A stretch of 64,000 nucleotides of DNA, from contig NZ_QGTG01000002.1 of assembly GCF_003182155.1 (NCBI RefSeq), positions 496,001 to 560,000 of the forward strand, given 5' to 3'. Position 1 is the first letter of the stretch; each line of letters begins with the position of its first letter. Both the position numbers and the translations under genes were made by a program. This document shows positions 51,191 through 60,989 of the stretch, in pieces. Under the pieces are notes generated by a model. The model was not told where the DNA came from, ran no database searches, and saw only the letters and a program-made list of their open reading frames with translations. The DNA is from Chitinophaga sp. S165 (GTDB lineage Bacteria > Bacteroidota > Bacteroidia > Chitinophagales > Chitinophagaceae).

Positions 51191-53985
51191 TCCATACTGA
51201 TAAAAGGAGTATTCTAACTACTACAGCAACACAAATGAGCGAAACAATCACTTCAGCAGATACGTTACAGGCACCCGAAACAAAAGTGATAAAACCTTAC
51301 CTCCGCCTTAGTGGCCTGGAGCCACTGGTAGTGAGGCCAGAAACGAACTTCATTAACATCGGGGAGCGTACCAACGTAACCGGGTCGAAAAAGTTTGCCC
51401 GTCTTATCAGGGAAGGCCTGTATGAAGAAGCCCTCTCCGTAGCCCGGCAGCAGGTGGAAAATGGTGCACAGGTATTAGACGTGAACATGGACGATGCCCT
51501 CCTGGATGGAGAAAAAGCCATGACCACCTTCCTGAACCTCCTGGCAGCAGAACCGGACATTTCCAAAATACCGGTGATGATCGACTCCAGTAAGTTCAGC
51601 ATCATTGAAGCCGGACTTAAATGTTTACAGGGGAAATGTATCGTAAACTCCATCAGCCTGAAAGAAGGTGAGGCCAAATTCATTGAGCAGGCGAAGATCT
51701 GTAAAGCCTTTGGTGCTGCCGTTGTAGTGATGGCTTTTGATGAATACGGACAGGCAGATACCGAAGAGAAAAAGGTGAGCTTTTGCCACCGCTCATATAA
51801 GATCCTGACAGAAAAAGTAGGGTTTGACCCGCAGGATATCATCTTCGACCCAAACATCTTCGCGATCGCAACGGGTATTGAAGAACATAATAACTACGCG
51901 GTAGACTTCATCAACGCTACCCGTCGCATTAAAGAACTGATGCCCCTTACCAGCGTAAGCGGTGGGGTAAGTAATATTTCCTTCTCCTTCCGTGGTAACG
52001 ACGTAGTTCGTGAGGCAATGCACTCTGTGTTCCTGTTCTACGCCATCAAAGCAGGCATGAACATGGGTATCGTGAATGCCGGCATGCTTCAGATCTATGA
52101 CGAGATAGAACCTGAACTGCGTGAGCTGTGTAATGATGCCATTCTGAACCGTAGGGAAGATGCGACCGAACGCCTGATCGCCTTTGCTGAAACAGTAAAG
52201 AGCAAAGGTAAGGTCATCGAGAAAGATGAAACCTGGCGTCATGGCAGCGTGGAAGAACGCTTAAGCCATGCCCTGGTGAACGGCATTACCGATCATATTG
52301 AGGCTGATACAGAAGAGGCCCGTCAGAAATACCCTCGCCCGCTGGATGTCATAGAAGGTCCGCTCATGGACGGTATGAACATCGTAGGCGACCTGTTTGG
52401 CAGTGGCAAGATGTTCCTTCCCCAGGTTGTGAAAAGCGCCCGTGTAATGAAAAAATCAGTGGCGGTGCTCACACCTTATATCGAAGAGGAAAAGCAAAGA
52501 ATGGTGGAACTGAACGGTGGTGTGGTTAAATCTGCCGGAAAGATCCTGCTGGCAACAGTAAAAGGCGATGTGCATGACATCGGCAAGAACATCGTAGGCG
52601 TGGTGTTAGGCTGTAACGGCTATGACATCATTGACATGGGTGTAATGGTACCTGCTGAAAAGATATTACAGACCGCCCGTCAGGAGCAGGTTGATATTAT
52701 CGGTCTCAGTGGATTGATCACCCCTAGCCTGGATGAGATGGTAAATGTGGCCAGAGAGATGAAACGCCAGCATTTTGAGGTGCCCCTGATCATTGGAGGT
52801 GCTACTACCTCCCGGACGCATACAGCGGTTAAAATAGCCCCTGAATACGAACACGGGGTGATCCATGTACTGGATGCTTCCCGTAGTGTGACAGTTACAA
52901 GCAGTCTCCTTAATAAAGCGCTCAAAAAGACCTTCCTGGACGATGTGAAGATCGAGTACCAGAAACTGAACGAAAACTTCCGGAACAAAAAACCGGTAAA
53001 ACAATACCTCCCTATTGCGGAAGCCCGTCAGCATAAGGCAATCACCAACTGGAGCAACTACCAGCCGGTAGTGCCCAAACAGTTAGGCGTGCATGTATTC
53101 AAGAATTACGACCTGGGTGAAATAGCTGAATTTATTGACTGGCAACCATTCTTCATCTCATGGGAACTGCATGGCAAATTCCCGCAGATCCTTACAGATG
53201 AAATCGTAGGTAAAGAAGCCTCCCGCCTGTTTGAAGATGCCAAAGCAATGCTGAAGCGCATTGTAGAAGAGAAATGGCTGACGGCAAATGGCGTGATTGG
53301 CCTGTTCCCTGCAAACAGAAGCGCTGACGATACGATCTCCGTATTATCGCCTAAACCCGGCGAAGGCCCTGTACACCTGGAATGCCTCCGCCAGCAGATC
53401 AAAAAAGCTCCTGGTCAGCCGAACCTTTCCCTGGCCGATTTCATTGCTCCGGCAGAAGCAGGCATCCAGGACTATATGGGCGCATTTGCTGTAACAACAG
53501 GCGGTGATATTGAAAAATGGCTGGAAAAGTTCAAGGCAGATCACGACGACTATAGTAGCATTATGCTGAAGGCCCTCGCCGACAGACTGGTAGAGGCCTT
53601 TGCAGAGCTGATGCATAAACGTGTAAGGCTTGAATTCTGGGGTTATGCTGCAACCGAGCAACTGGACAATGATGCACTGATCAGAGAAGAGTACTCCGGA
53701 ATCCGTCCGGCGCCTGGTTATCCTGCATGTCCGGAGCACACAGAAAAATATAAACTGTTCGATATGCTGGATGCTACTGAGAATACCGGTATCATCCTTA
53801 CCGAATCACTCGCTATGTACCCCGCATCCAGCGTTAGTGGCTGGTATTTCGCCCATCCAGAGGCCAAATACTTCGGTCTTGGCAAGATAGAGAAAGACCA
53901 GGTGGAAGACTATGCCGCCCGTAAGGGATGGAGCATAGAAGAGGCTGAGAAGTGGCTACGCCCCGTACTCGAATATGACATGTAA
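51187..53985 (+). CDS. metH: Methionine synthase, folate/cobalamin/activation subunit (split MetH, C-terminal part)
   Basis: A 932-residue protein with the remaining MetH modules in order. The pterin-binding domain for methyl-THF is at about residues 40-330 ([20 protein letters not shown]). The B12 cap and cobalamin-binding domain is at about 340-590, with the axial His463 in [15 protein letters not shown]. The activation domain for reductive methylation is from about 600 on, including [15 protein letters not shown] for AdoMet binding. The start ATG overlaps the stop of the first metH ORF (ATGA), and about 40 residues precede the pterin domain. A strong terminator follows. Confidence 0.95.
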   Translation: MIHTDKRSILTTTATQMSETITSADTLQAPETKVIKPYLRLSGLEPLVVRPETNFINIGERTNVTGSKKFARLIREGLYEEALSVARQQVENGAQVLDVNMDDALLDGEKAMTTFLNLLAAEPDISKIPVMIDSSKFSIIEAGLKCLQGKCIVNSISLKEGEAKFIEQAKICKAFGAAVVVMAFDEYGQADTEEKKVSFCHRSYKILTEKVGFDPQDIIFDPNIFAIATGIEEHNNYAVDFINATRRIKELMPLTSVSGGVSNISFSFRGNDVVREAMHSVFLFYAIKAGMNMGIVNAGMLQIYDEIEPELRELCNDAILNRREDATERLIAFAETVKSKGKVIEKDETWRHGSVEERLSHALVNGITDHIEADTEEARQKYPRPLDVIEGPLMDGMNIVGDLFGSGKMFLPQVVKSARVMKKSVAVLTPYIEEEKQRMVELNGGVVKSAGKILLATVKGDVHDIGKNIVGVVLGCNGYDIIDMGVMVPAEKILQTARQEQVDIIGLSGLITPSLDEMVNVAREMKRQHFEVPLIIGGATTSRTHTAVKIAPEYEHGVIHVLDASRSVTVTSSLLNKALKKTFLDDVKIEYQKLNENFRNKKPVKQYLPIAEARQHKAITNWSNYQPVVPKQLGVHVFKNYDLGEIAEFIDWQPFFISWELHGKFPQILTDEIVGKEASRLFEDAKAMLKRIVEEKWLTANGVIGLFPANRSADDTISVLSPKPGEGPVHLECLRQQIKKAPGQPNLSLADFIAPAEAGIQDYMGAFAVTTGGDIEKWLEKFKADHDDYSSIMLKALADRLVEAFAELMHKRVRLEFWGYAATEQLDNDALIREEYSGIRPAPGYPACPEHTEKYKLFDMLDATENTGIILTESLAMYPASSVSGWYFAHPEAKYFGLGKIEKDQVEDYAARKGWSIEEAEKWLRPVLEYDM

Positions 53986-53997
53986 TAACTCGATATC

Positions 53998-54032
53998 CGG
54001 TAGTCCATCCAACATGGACTACCGTTTTTTTT
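53998..54032 (+). terminator. Terminator of the metH unit
   Basis: The stem CGGTAGTCCAT/ATGGACTACCG (53998-54008 and 54014-54024) is followed by eight T. Confidence 0.9.
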
Positions 54033-54084
54033 ATAATTAACACCAACATTGTCCATACACCCTGGACGATTGATCTACCACACC

Positions 54085-54849
54085 ATGAGAATTGTATCCT
54101 ATAATGTAAACGGACTACGTTCCGCCATGACCAAAGGTTTTACGGAATGGCTGAAAACAGATCCTGCAGATATCGTATGCCTGCAGGAGATCAAGGCACA
54201 CAAAGACAATGTGGACTACCGCCAATTTGAAGAGCTGGGCTACGAGCACTACTGGTACCCTGCAGAGAAAAAGGGATATAGCGGAGTGGCTGTGCTGACA
54301 AAGATCACTCCTGACCATGTACAATATGGTAACGGCTTCATGCAGAGTGATGCAGAAGGACGGGTAATTAGGCTGGATTTTGGCGATATTACCCTTATTA
54401 ATACCTACATGCCTTCCGGCACCAGTGGAGACGAAAGACAGACCTATAAATATCAATGGCTGGATGAATTCTACGGTTATGTAGAACAGCTGAAAGGCAC
54501 AAGGCCGAACCTGGTCGTATGCGGCGACTATAATATATGCCACAAACCGATAGACATCCACGATCCTGTAGGTAATAAGAAGTCTTCAGGCTTTCTGCCG
54601 GAAGAACGGGCCTGGCTGGACAAATTGTTCGATAGCGGCTTTGTAGACACATTCCGTCATTATAACCCTGATCCGCACCAATACAGCTGGTGGAGCGTAA
54701 GGTCTAACGCCAGGGCCAATAACAAGGGATGGCGTATCGATTATATTAACGTTACAACACCACTGCAGGCGAGGCTGAAAGATGCCCAGATCTGGCAGCA
54801 GGTAAAGCATTCAGACCATTGCCCGGTATATCTGCAACTGGGATCTTAA
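54085..54849 (+). CDS. xth: Exodeoxyribonuclease III / AP endonuclease
   Basis: A 254-residue member of the exonuclease III family acting on abasic sites and 3' ends in base-excision repair. The start is the ATG of MRIVSYNVNGLRSAM; the frame can be extended to a TTG at 54049, but family proteins start here. Conserved parts: IVCLQEIKA with the metal-binding Glu, NTYMPSG, VVCGDYNICHKPIDI with the catalytic Asp-Asn pair, DYINV, and the terminal SDHCPVYLQL with the active-site His. WWSVRSNARANNKGWRIDY follows the usual pattern. Confidence 0.95.
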   Translation: MRIVSYNVNGLRSAMTKGFTEWLKTDPADIVCLQEIKAHKDNVDYRQFEELGYEHYWYPAEKKGYSGVAVLTKITPDHVQYGNGFMQSDAEGRVIRLDFGDITLINTYMPSGTSGDERQTYKYQWLDEFYGYVEQLKGTRPNLVVCGDYNICHKPIDIHDPVGNKKSSGFLPEERAWLDKLFDSGFVDTFRHYNPDPHQYSWWSVRSNARANNKGWRIDYINVTTPLQARLKDAQIWQQVKHSDHCPVYLQLGS

Positions 54850-54864
54850 AGCCGTTTTTCGCAC

Positions 54865-55167
54865 ATGATTATCTATAACGTTACTACTAAGGTCACACAT
54901 TTCATCAATGATAGGTGGCTTCAATGGATGAAAGAAGAGCATATTCCGGCTATTATGGCAACGGGACTTTTCCACGATTACCGCATCTGCAGGCTGCTTG
55001 AGCAGGACGATCAGGACGGACCTACTTACTCAGCTCAGTACTTTACAGATACATTGGAGAACTATCAAACCTTCCTGGAAGAGCATGCACAAAGGCTTCG
55101 GAAGGTGTCTTACGACCTGTTTGGGAGCCAGTTTGTGGCCTTTAACACCGTAATGCAGGTAGTATAG
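54865..55167 (+). CDS. DUF4286 family protein
   Basis: A 100-residue protein, MIIYNVTTKVTHFINDRWLQ ... FVAFNTVMQVV. The short ferredoxin-like fold with an N-terminal strand, a W-rich helix (WLQWMKEEHIPAIMATGLF) and SAQYFTDTLENYQTFLEEHA matches DUF4286, a Bacteroidota family of unknown role. It starts 15 bases after xth and is probably co-transcribed with it. Confidence 0.88.
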   Translation: MIIYNVTTKVTHFINDRWLQWMKEEHIPAIMATGLFHDYRICRLLEQDDQDGPTYSAQYFTDTLENYQTFLEEHAQRLRKVSYDLFGSQFVAFNTVMQVV

Positions 55168-55400
55168 ATGTTAAACTTATCCACAGGAAATCCACTGATT
55201 ACACGGGGTTTAGACTTTGGTACAATACTTGGAACATATACGCGTTTATATCAAATACAGCAGCAAATAGGCTACCACAGCGGATTTCATGAAAACAAGG
55301 GGTATCCCCTATTCATACCGCATCATGTATCAATCTGCTGTAACCGTTACCTGTAGGCGTTTTCAGCCGATGATTTTTTAGTTAAAAAAGATTCAAAAAA
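55168..55400. other. Intergenic region upstream of the HU gene, no gene
   Basis: About 230 bases after DUF4286. A 62-codon frame begins right after the DUF4286 stop but has composition unlike the other genes and no family resemblance. No hairpin of note was seen. Confidence 0.4.
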
Positions 55401-55431
55401 TTTGGTAATCTGATAAAACGCGCTATATTTG
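55401..55431 (+). promoter_or_regulatory. Promoter of the HU gene (textbook Bacteroidota consensus)
   Basis: TTTG (55401-55404), a 19-base spacer and TATATTTG (55424-55431) match the -33/-7 consensus perfectly, with a likely start near 55438 and a leader of about 35 bases. Confidence 0.75.
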
Positions 55432-55473
55432 CTCACATCAAACATTTTATTCACTAGTTAAATCTTACTAGCT

Positions 55474-55743
55474 ATGAACAAAGCCGAATTAATCGACAAG
55501 CTGGCAAAAGATGCCGCTATCACTAAAACCCAAGCTAACGAAGCGCTGGATTCTTTCACTAAAGCTGTTGCTGATACCCTGAAAAAAGGTGGTAAAGTAA
55601 CCTTAGTAGGTTTCGGTACTTTCTCTGTTTCTAAACGTGCTGCTCGTAACGGTAGAAACCCACAGACTGGCCAGATCATCAAGATCAAAGCTAAGAAAGT
55701 TGCTAAATTCAAAGCTGGTAAGGCTCTGTCCGACAAGCTTTAA
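55474..55743 (+). CDS. HU family nucleoid protein
   Basis: An 89-residue HU/IHF-type protein. It begins MNKAELIDKLAKDAAITKTQ and has the conserved KVTLVGFGTFSVSKRAARNG beta arm region with the DNA-intercalating RNPQTGQ turn, ending IKAKKVAKFKAGKALSDKL. It bends and compacts DNA as a dimer. The strong promoter at 55401 fits high expression, and a strong terminator follows. Confidence 0.95.
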   Translation: MNKAELIDKLAKDAAITKTQANEALDSFTKAVADTLKKGGKVTLVGFGTFSVSKRAARNGRNPQTGQIIKIKAKKVAKFKAGKALSDKL

Positions 55744-55763
55744 TCTGTTAGCTTAACTTATTC

Positions 55764-55799
55764 AAGCAAGGAACACTACTGTTTCTTGCTTTTTTTTTG
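55764..55799 (+). terminator. Terminator of the HU gene
   Basis: The stem AAGCAAGGAACA/TGTTTCTTGCTT (55764-55775 and 55780-55791, one G-U) is followed by a run of eight further T. Confidence 0.85.
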
Positions 55800-55894
55800 C
55801 ATTTAACACCGGCTATTACGTAATTTGCGGCTAATTAGCGGGAGTTACATCCTCAGATTAACAAACAACTATAATAAACATCAAACTGTTTACA

Positions 55895-56011
55895 ATGGGT
55901 AGAGGTGATATCAAAACCAAAAAAGGTAAGATTTCTAACGGTTCTTTCGGTAAAGCAAGACCTGCTAAACCAAAGAAAGCTGCTGCTGCGAAAGCTGAAA
56001 AAAAGGCTTAA
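55895..56011 (+). CDS. 30S ribosomal protein THX (bTHX)
   Basis: A 38-residue highly basic protein: MGRGDIKTKKGKISNGSFGK followed by ARPAKPKKAAAAKAEKKA. The MGRGD-KTKKGKI-GS-GK pattern is the THX family, small peptides bound in the 30S head in Thermus and in Bacteroidota. The gene is too short for most ORF thresholds but the frame, ATG and following hairpin support it. Confidence 0.88.
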   Translation: MGRGDIKTKKGKISNGSFGKARPAKPKKAAAAKAEKKA

Positions 56012-56017
56012 GAGCAT

Positions 56018-56066
56018 TTGGGAATTAGGAATTATGCCTTAAAACAATTCCTAATTCCTAATTTTT
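56018..56066. terminator. Bidirectional hairpin between THX and pdxH
   Basis: GGAATTAGGAATT (56021-56033) pairs perfectly with AATTCCTAATTCC (56046-56058) and can be extended outward, followed by five T. It terminates the THX transcript and the convergent pdxH transcript. Confidence 0.75.
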
Positions 56067-56080
56067 ATTTAGCGTCCGTC

Positions 56081-56725
56081 TCACGGCGCCAGGCGCTCGA
56101 TCTTCCACTCATTCCCTTCCAGCCTGTATAATATCCTGTCATGTAAACGGCTGCTGCGCCCCTGCCAGAACTCCATCTTAACCGGTTTCACAACATAACC
56201 GCCCCAGTATGCCGGACGTACCGGATCTTGTAATATATATTTTTCAGCTACCATCCTTACCTGCTCTTCCAGGAAACTGCGGTGTGGTATTACGCGGCTC
56301 TGCGGAGAAGCAATAGCGCCTATACGACTACCCGGAGGTCTGCTGTTATAATATTCGTCACTAACATCTGGCGCTACCTTACTAACAGCACCGTCTATAC
56401 GCACCTGTCTTTCAAGTTCTCTCCAGAAGAATAATAATGATACGTTAGGGTTAGCCGCCATCTCCTGGCCTTTCTGACTTTCATAGTTTGTAAAGAACAT
56501 AAATCCATCTGCATCAAAATTCTTCAACAGCACAATACGTGCAGAGGGATGGCCGTCAGGCGTACTGGTAGCTAAAGTCATGGCATTAGGCTCATCCAGT
56601 TGCCCGCTGGTTGCATCTTTCCACCAACGCCCGAATTGTTCCAATGGGTCTTTCGCCACATCCTCTTCATCGAGAGAGGCCAGGCGATAATCTTTACGCA
56701 GATCTGCTACTTCTTTGTTCAACAT
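56081..56725 (-). CDS. pdxH: Pyridoxamine 5'-phosphate oxidase
   Basis: A 214-residue full-length PdxH, an FMN enzyme that makes pyridoxal 5'-phosphate from PNP or PMP. Signatures include FGRWWKDATSGQLDEPNAMT, ATSTPDGHPSARIVLLKNFD, YESQKGQEMAANPNVSLLFF and FFWRELERQVRIDGAVSKV, ending with the PLP-site motif FWQGRSSRLHDRILYR. The start at 56725 gives the expected length. Confidence 0.96.
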   Translation of the reverse strand: MLNKEVADLRKDYRLASLDEEDVAKDPLEQFGRWWKDATSGQLDEPNAMTLATSTPDGHPSARIVLLKNFDADGFMFFTNYESQKGQEMAANPNVSLLFFWRELERQVRIDGAVSKVAPDVSDEYYNSRPPGSRIGAIASPQSRVIPHRSFLEEQVRMVAEKYILQDPVRPAYWGGYVVKPVKMEFWQGRSSRLHDRILYRLEGNEWKIERLAP

Positions 56726-56830
56726 GGTCCTGATTTTACTGCCACAAAGATACTTATAAACATAGCAGTATCCGGCTACAGCAAGAGATTGATATATGAC
56801 AGTGGTCAGTTTATTTAGTAATTTTAAGGC

Positions 56831-57916
56831 ATGAGAACCATACTATTATTTGTCATCACCTGTTGTGTGTTCGTCTCCTGCGGAAAGAAAACAAAACAGC
56901 AGGCACAAACTCCGAAGATCCCGGATCCCTCCAAAACTGCTTATTACTACCTCCATTTGAAGGGCGTCATTAATGGCGAGCCTGTTACCATGAACCTTAT
57001 TAAATCCGGTCCGTGGATCTTCCGCGGGTATTATACCTACGATAATATAGGTGAGCCTATTATGCTATGGGGCAGCCCTGACGGGGAGAGGATATTCCTT
57101 TATGAGAATACCGACAGAGATGAGGAAAGGTTGTTTGCAGGCAGAATGGACAGCGTAGGGCATTTTACAGGCAAATGGAGAGGTAAGGGTACTTCTTATA
57201 ATTTTGATCTCAAACCTGACTTTCAGAACACCATTCCACTCGATGTGGTGTATGCTGCCGACTCAGTAGCCCTTTTCGCGGGTAATCCTAATACGCCCAC
57301 CGGTCAGGCAAGCAATTGCATCGTATGGCCTGCCACAGGCACAGATGAGTCTACAGCAGCCTTCATACGCACGAGCATCACAGATGGCAAACCTATTAAC
57401 GATCCGGATAAATTTATACGCCGGGATATCGACTCCTTTCTTGCAACCTATAAGGTCAATGAAAAAGACCTCGATACTACCGGTGGTATTCCTGCAACGG
57501 CCAACTGGGCTGCAGACGCTGACATGAAAGTGGTGTGGAACCAATATCCGCTGCTGGTGCTGGAGTATTTTACCTATGAGTTCACAGGCGGTGCGCACGG
57601 CAACTACGGCGCCCACTATCAGGTATTAGACCTGGAGAAGAAAAAGGTGCTGAAAGTAGAAGATTTCCTGAAACCTGAATATAAGACAGACCTTATACCG
57701 GAGCTGGAGCAATCTTTCCGGAAGATCTATAAAATGGAAGATGGGGCTAAACTTGAATCGATGTTGCTCACGAAAGAGATCGCACCTAATGACAACTTCC
57801 TGGTAACGGACAAGGGCATTGGTTTCAGCTATACCCCCTACGAAATCGGTCCATATGCTTTAGGTCAGGTGACCCTGTTTGTACCGTACAAGAATATCAA
57901 AGCACTGATGAAATAA
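56831..57916 (+). CDS. DUF3298/RsiV-like lipoprotein
   Basis: A 361-residue lipoprotein (lipobox CCVFVSC, Cys17). The first half (about 40-135) is beta-rich. The second half has the DUF4163/DUF3298 pair: residues about 165-235 and then LLVLEYFTYEFTGGAHGNYG, the hallmark of DUF3298 seen in the lysozyme-binding anti-sigma RsiV, followed by LDLEKKKVLKVEDFLKPEYK and ITKD-like helices to the terminal FVPYKNIKALM. There is no anti-sigma domain here. A lysozyme-inhibitor-like or envelope role is inferred. Confidence 0.85.
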   Translation: MRTILLFVITCCVFVSCGKKTKQQAQTPKIPDPSKTAYYYLHLKGVINGEPVTMNLIKSGPWIFRGYYTYDNIGEPIMLWGSPDGERIFLYENTDRDEERLFAGRMDSVGHFTGKWRGKGTSYNFDLKPDFQNTIPLDVVYAADSVALFAGNPNTPTGQASNCIVWPATGTDESTAAFIRTSITDGKPINDPDKFIRRDIDSFLATYKVNEKDLDTTGGIPATANWAADADMKVVWNQYPLLVLEYFTYEFTGGAHGNYGAHYQVLDLEKKKVLKVEDFLKPEYKTDLIPELEQSFRKIYKMEDGAKLESMLLTKEIAPNDNFLVTDKGIGFSYTPYEIGPYALGQVTLFVPYKNIKALMK

Positions 57917-57919
57917 AAG

Positions 57920-57993
57920 ATCAGGGACCAGGAATTGAGAATAAGGAATAATGCGCAAGTCATCATTCTTATTCTTAATTCCCGGTCCCTGAT
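57920..57993. terminator. Long imperfect bidirectional hairpin between the DUF3298 gene and pyrH
   Basis: ATCAGGGACC (57920-57929) pairs with GGTCCCTGAT (57984-57993), with inner GGAATT and AGAATAAG matched by AATTCC and CTTATTCT. It spans 74 bases and separates two convergent genes. Confidence 0.75.
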
Positions 57994-58016
57994 AATATCA
58001 ATACAATAAGCTGTTG

Positions 58017-58730
58017 TTATCCCTTCACCAGCGTACCTACATTTTTACCCATAATAACCTGCAACAGGTTTCCACCCTTATTCATATCAAATACGATAAT
58101 AGGCAGTTTATTCTCCTGGCAGAGGGTAAACGCGGTCATGTCCATCACGTTGAGTGATTTCTGATATACTTCAGAAAAGGTGATGGATTCGAAACGCGTA
58201 GCGGTCGGATCTTTTTCCGGATCTGCGGTATAGATACCATCTACACGGGTACCTTTCAGGATCACGTCTGCCTGTATTTCTATAGCACGGAGAGAAGCGG
58301 CAGTATCTGTTGTGAAATAAGGATTACCTGTACCGGCTCCGAAGATCACTACACGGCCTTTTTCAAGGTGACGGATGGCACGGCGGCGGATGTACGGTTC
58401 AGCGATCTGTTCCATTTTAATGGCTGACTGAAGGCGTGTATACAGTCCAACTTTTTCCAGGCCGCTCTGCATTGCCATGCCGTTGATCACGGTGGCCAGC
58501 ATCCCCATATAATCGCCCTGGGCTCTTTCGATGCCGGTTTCTGCCTCATTCATACCACGATAAATGTTACCTCCTCCAATTACTACGGCAACCTGCACAC
58601 CCAGGTCCGTCACAGCTTTAATATCGTACGCATACTGAGTGATCACTCTGTGATCGATACCATAATTACCTTCTCCCATCAGGGATTCACCGCTCAATTT
58701 GAGTAAAATACGCTTATACTTTGGCAACAT
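58017..58730 (-). CDS. pyrH: Uridylate kinase
   Basis: A 237-residue hexameric UMP kinase of the amino-acid-kinase fold, converting UMP to UDP. It begins [20 protein letters not shown], has [40 protein letters not shown], and [20 protein letters not shown], and ends with a GTLVKG tail. It lies downstream of tsf in the same direction, with a hairpin terminator between them, so it may have its own promoter. Confidence 0.96.
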   Translation of the reverse strand: MLPKYKRILLKLSGESLMGEGNYGIDHRVITQYAYDIKAVTDLGVQVAVVIGGGNIYRGMNEAETGIERAQGDYMGMLATVINGMAMQSGLEKVGLYTRLQSAIKMEQIAEPYIRRRAIRHLEKGRVVIFGAGTGNPYFTTDTAASLRAIEIQADVILKGTRVDGIYTADPEKDPTATRFESITFSEVYQKSLNVMDMTAFTLCQENKLPIIVFDMNKGGNLLQVIMGKNVGTLVKG

Positions 58731-58883
58731 GACTATAGAAAAATGATATGAAAATGTTAGTTAGTAAATGGTTTACAGTGCCCGAATATATAAAAAAATG
58801 CGGAACACGCTATTTCTGGTATTGGGGAGTGGGAAGTATTGACGATGTCCGGCTTATTTGCATTCCCGATATTAAGCACAAAA

Positions 58884-58913
58884 AAAAGGAGAGAATTGTG
58901 ATTCTCTCCTTTT
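58884..58913 (-). terminator. Terminator of the tsf end of the ribosomal-protein operon
   Basis: A 13-bp stem AAAAGGAGAGAAT/ATTCTCTCCTTTT (58884-58896 and 58901-58913) with loop TGTG, located just past the tsf stop, with an A-run on the left that is a U-run on the minus strand. Confidence 0.8.
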
Positions 58914-58928
58914 AAACAGGTAATTTAA

Positions 58929-59756
58929 TTACCCTAAAGCGATTCTTGTGAATCCTGTTACTTTCAGATCAGCGCTGATAGATTTCAGGTGATCACCAAC
59001 AGTTTTATTATTATCTTTTACGAAAGCCTGTGGTAACAGGGTATTTTCTTTGAAGAATTTATTCACTTTACCTACAGCGATCTTTTCAGCCATATCGCCG
59101 GTTTTACCTTCAGCAGCGATCTGTTCGATAGCGATAGCTTTTTCACGAGCGATCAGTTCAGGAGAAACACCTTCCGCATCAACAGCGATAGGGTTCATTG
59201 CTGCGATCTGCATAGCGATATCTTTACCTACTTCTTCAGAAACAGGAGCAGAGAAGCCAACCAGTACACCCATACGGTAGTTACCGTGGATATAAGCGGT
59301 TACAGCAGCTGAAGAGATCTTTTCGAATCTTGCCAGGGTGATCTTTTCACCGATCTTAGCTACCTGGTCGTTCACTTTATCATTTACGGTAGCGCCATCC
59401 AGGGTAGCAGCACCCAGTTCTTCGATAGTGTTAACACCTGAACTCAGGGCCAGGTCAACGATAGACTGAGCGAATTTTACGAAATCTTCGTTTTTAGCAA
59501 CGAAGTCAGTTTCACAACCCAGTGCTACAACTACGCCTGATTTACCATCAGCAGCAGTTTTAGCAATGATAACACCTTCTTTGGTTTCGCGGTCAGAACG
59601 CAGCGCAGCTACTTTCTGTCCTTTTTTACGCAGATAATCTACTGCTTTTTCAAAATCACCATCACTTTCTACTAATGCTTTTCTGCAATCCATCATACCT
59701 GCACCAGTTTGCTGACGCAGTTTGTTAACATCAGCTGCTGTAATTGTTGCTGCCAT
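58929..59756 (-). CDS. tsf: Translation elongation factor Ts
   Basis: A 275-residue EF-Ts, the nucleotide-exchange factor for EF-Tu. It opens ITAADVNKLRQQTGAGMMDC with KALVESDGDFEKAVDYLRKK, and has CETDFVAKNEDFVKFAQSIV and HGNYRMGVLVGFSAPVSEE of the core. Length and ends match the family. It follows rpsB in the usual order rpsB-tsf; the intergenic stretch carries a hairpin (59812-59857). Confidence 0.96.
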   Translation of the reverse strand: MAATITAADVNKLRQQTGAGMMDCRKALVESDGDFEKAVDYLRKKGQKVAALRSDRETKEGVIIAKTAADGKSGVVVALGCETDFVAKNEDFVKFAQSIVDLALSSGVNTIEELGAATLDGATVNDKVNDQVAKIGEKITLARFEKISSAAVTAYIHGNYRMGVLVGFSAPVSEEVGKDIAMQIAAMNPIAVDAEGVSPELIAREKAIAIEQIAAEGKTGDMAEKIAVGKVNKFFKENTLLPQAFVKDNNKTVGDHLKSISADLKVTGFTRIALG

Positions 59757-59811
59757 AACTTATAATGAGTTTAATATAGATTAATATTTATCCTTTATCA
59801 ACTATTAGCTG

Positions 59812-59857
59812 AATTGCGAATCATGGAACAAAGAGTCTAAGTCCACGATTCGCAATT
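59812..59857 (-). promoter_or_regulatory. Hairpin between rpsB and tsf, possible attenuator
   Basis: AATTGCGAATCATGG (59812-59826) pairs with CCACGATTCGCAATT (59843-59857), 15 bp with one wobble. It is not followed by a clear U-run on the minus strand, so a processing site or partial terminator that sets the S2:EF-Ts ratio is more likely than full termination. Confidence 0.5.
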
Positions 59858-59886
59858 GCTTTATATTATTTTATTGTAAACGGAGA

Positions 59887-60915
59887 TTATCTTCCGCCAC
59901 CGCCTGGTCTAGGACCGCCTGAACCTGCAGGACGGCGTTGTCCGCCGCCACCGCCGCCTGGACGGTTACCGCCACCGCCACCTGGGCGGTTGCCACCACC
60001 GCCACCAGGACGGTTACCACCACCGCCGCCGCGGTTACCACCACCTGGACCACGTCCACCGGCACCACCAGGGCCACCAGGACCGCGACCACCAGCACCG
60101 CCAGGACCACGACCACCAGGTTTACGGCCTCTTTCGCCACGATCATCGCCACCTTCCAGTTCGAATTTCAGCGCCTGGTTATCAGCTTCTTCTTCTTCAA
60201 CTACATCGTCAGTTTTCTCATTTGCTCTTTCAGCCAGACCTTCTGCGATTGCAGCAGCGATATAGTTAGTGATGATTGCGATAGATTTAGTCGCGTCATC
60301 ATTTGCAGGAACTGCGAAGTCTACTTTAGTAGGATCGGAGTTAGTATCTACCATACCGAAGGTAGAGATACCCAGACGACGAGCTTCTGCCAGTGCAATG
60401 TGCTCATGGCTGATGTCAACCAGGAACAGCGCAGCAGGAACGCGTGCCAGCTGAGCGATACCGCCCAGAACTTTCTCCATTTTCTCCTTATCGCGGGTTA
60501 AGGTCAGACGCTCTTTCTTGGTGATGCTATCCAGGGTACCATCAGCCAGCATCTTTTCAATGCTCTGCATTTTCTTAACGCTCTTACGGATAGTAGCGAA
60601 GTTGGTCAGCATACCACCTAACCACCTTTCAGTAACGAAAGGCATGTTAACGCGTTTTGCAGCTTCAGCTACGATTTCTTTAGCCTGTTTTTTAGTGGCT
60701 ACGAACATGATCTTTTTACCGCTCTTAGCGATAGATTTCAGGGCAGCAGCTGCATCCTGTAATCCTTCAACGGTTTTATTCAGATCTATGATGTGAATAC
60801 CTTTCTTTTCTGCGAAGATGTAAGGCAGCATCTTCGGGTTCCATTTTTTCTTCAGGTGACCGAAGTGTACACCCGCCTCCAGTAACTGCTGCTGTAATGA
60901 GGTATTATTTTCCAT
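59887..60915 (-). CDS. rpsB: 30S ribosomal protein S2 with a C-terminal Gly/Arg/Pro-rich tail
   Basis: A 342-residue S2. Residues 1-about 240 are the standard fold ([55 protein letters not shown]). An acidic linker ([20 protein letters not shown]) leads to an about 85-residue tail of GGRGP and GGNRPGGG repeats, the unit GGGGGNRP occurring three times. E. coli S2 has 241 residues, so about 100 are extra. The tail is basic and disordered and may contact RNA. The gene follows rpsI in the operon. Confidence 0.95.
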   Translation of the reverse strand: MENNTSLQQQLLEAGVHFGHLKKKWNPKMLPYIFAEKKGIHIIDLNKTVEGLQDAAAALKSIAKSGKKIMFVATKKQAKEIVAEAAKRVNMPFVTERWLGGMLTNFATIRKSVKKMQSIEKMLADGTLDSITKKERLTLTRDKEKMEKVLGGIAQLARVPAALFLVDISHEHIALAEARRLGISTFGMVDTNSDPTKVDFAVPANDDATKSIAIITNYIAAAIAEGLAERANEKTDDVVEEEEADNQALKFELEGGDDRGERGRKPGGRGPGGAGGRGPGGPGGAGGRGPGGGNRGGGGGNRPGGGGGNRPGGGGGNRPGGGGGGQRRPAGSGGPRPGGGGR

Positions 60916-60989
60916 GTTATTATACTCTGTTATAAAAGGTCAATGTTAATAATCTGCGTATCACATATAGCTCCACGCATTCATCACGA

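Noticed and set aside
50174-53985. Split metH as a frameshifted single gene
   Set aside because: The second ORF has a clean ATGA overlap and about 40 extra N-terminal residues; this split form is known in Bacteroidota.
55168-55356. 62-codon ORF directly after DUF4286
   Set aside because: Begins at the neighbouring stop by chance and has no signal, motif or gene-like composition.
59990-60265. Proline-rich plus-strand ORF
   Set aside because: Antisense of the Gly-rich S2 tail; proline runs are a direct consequence of the complementary codons.
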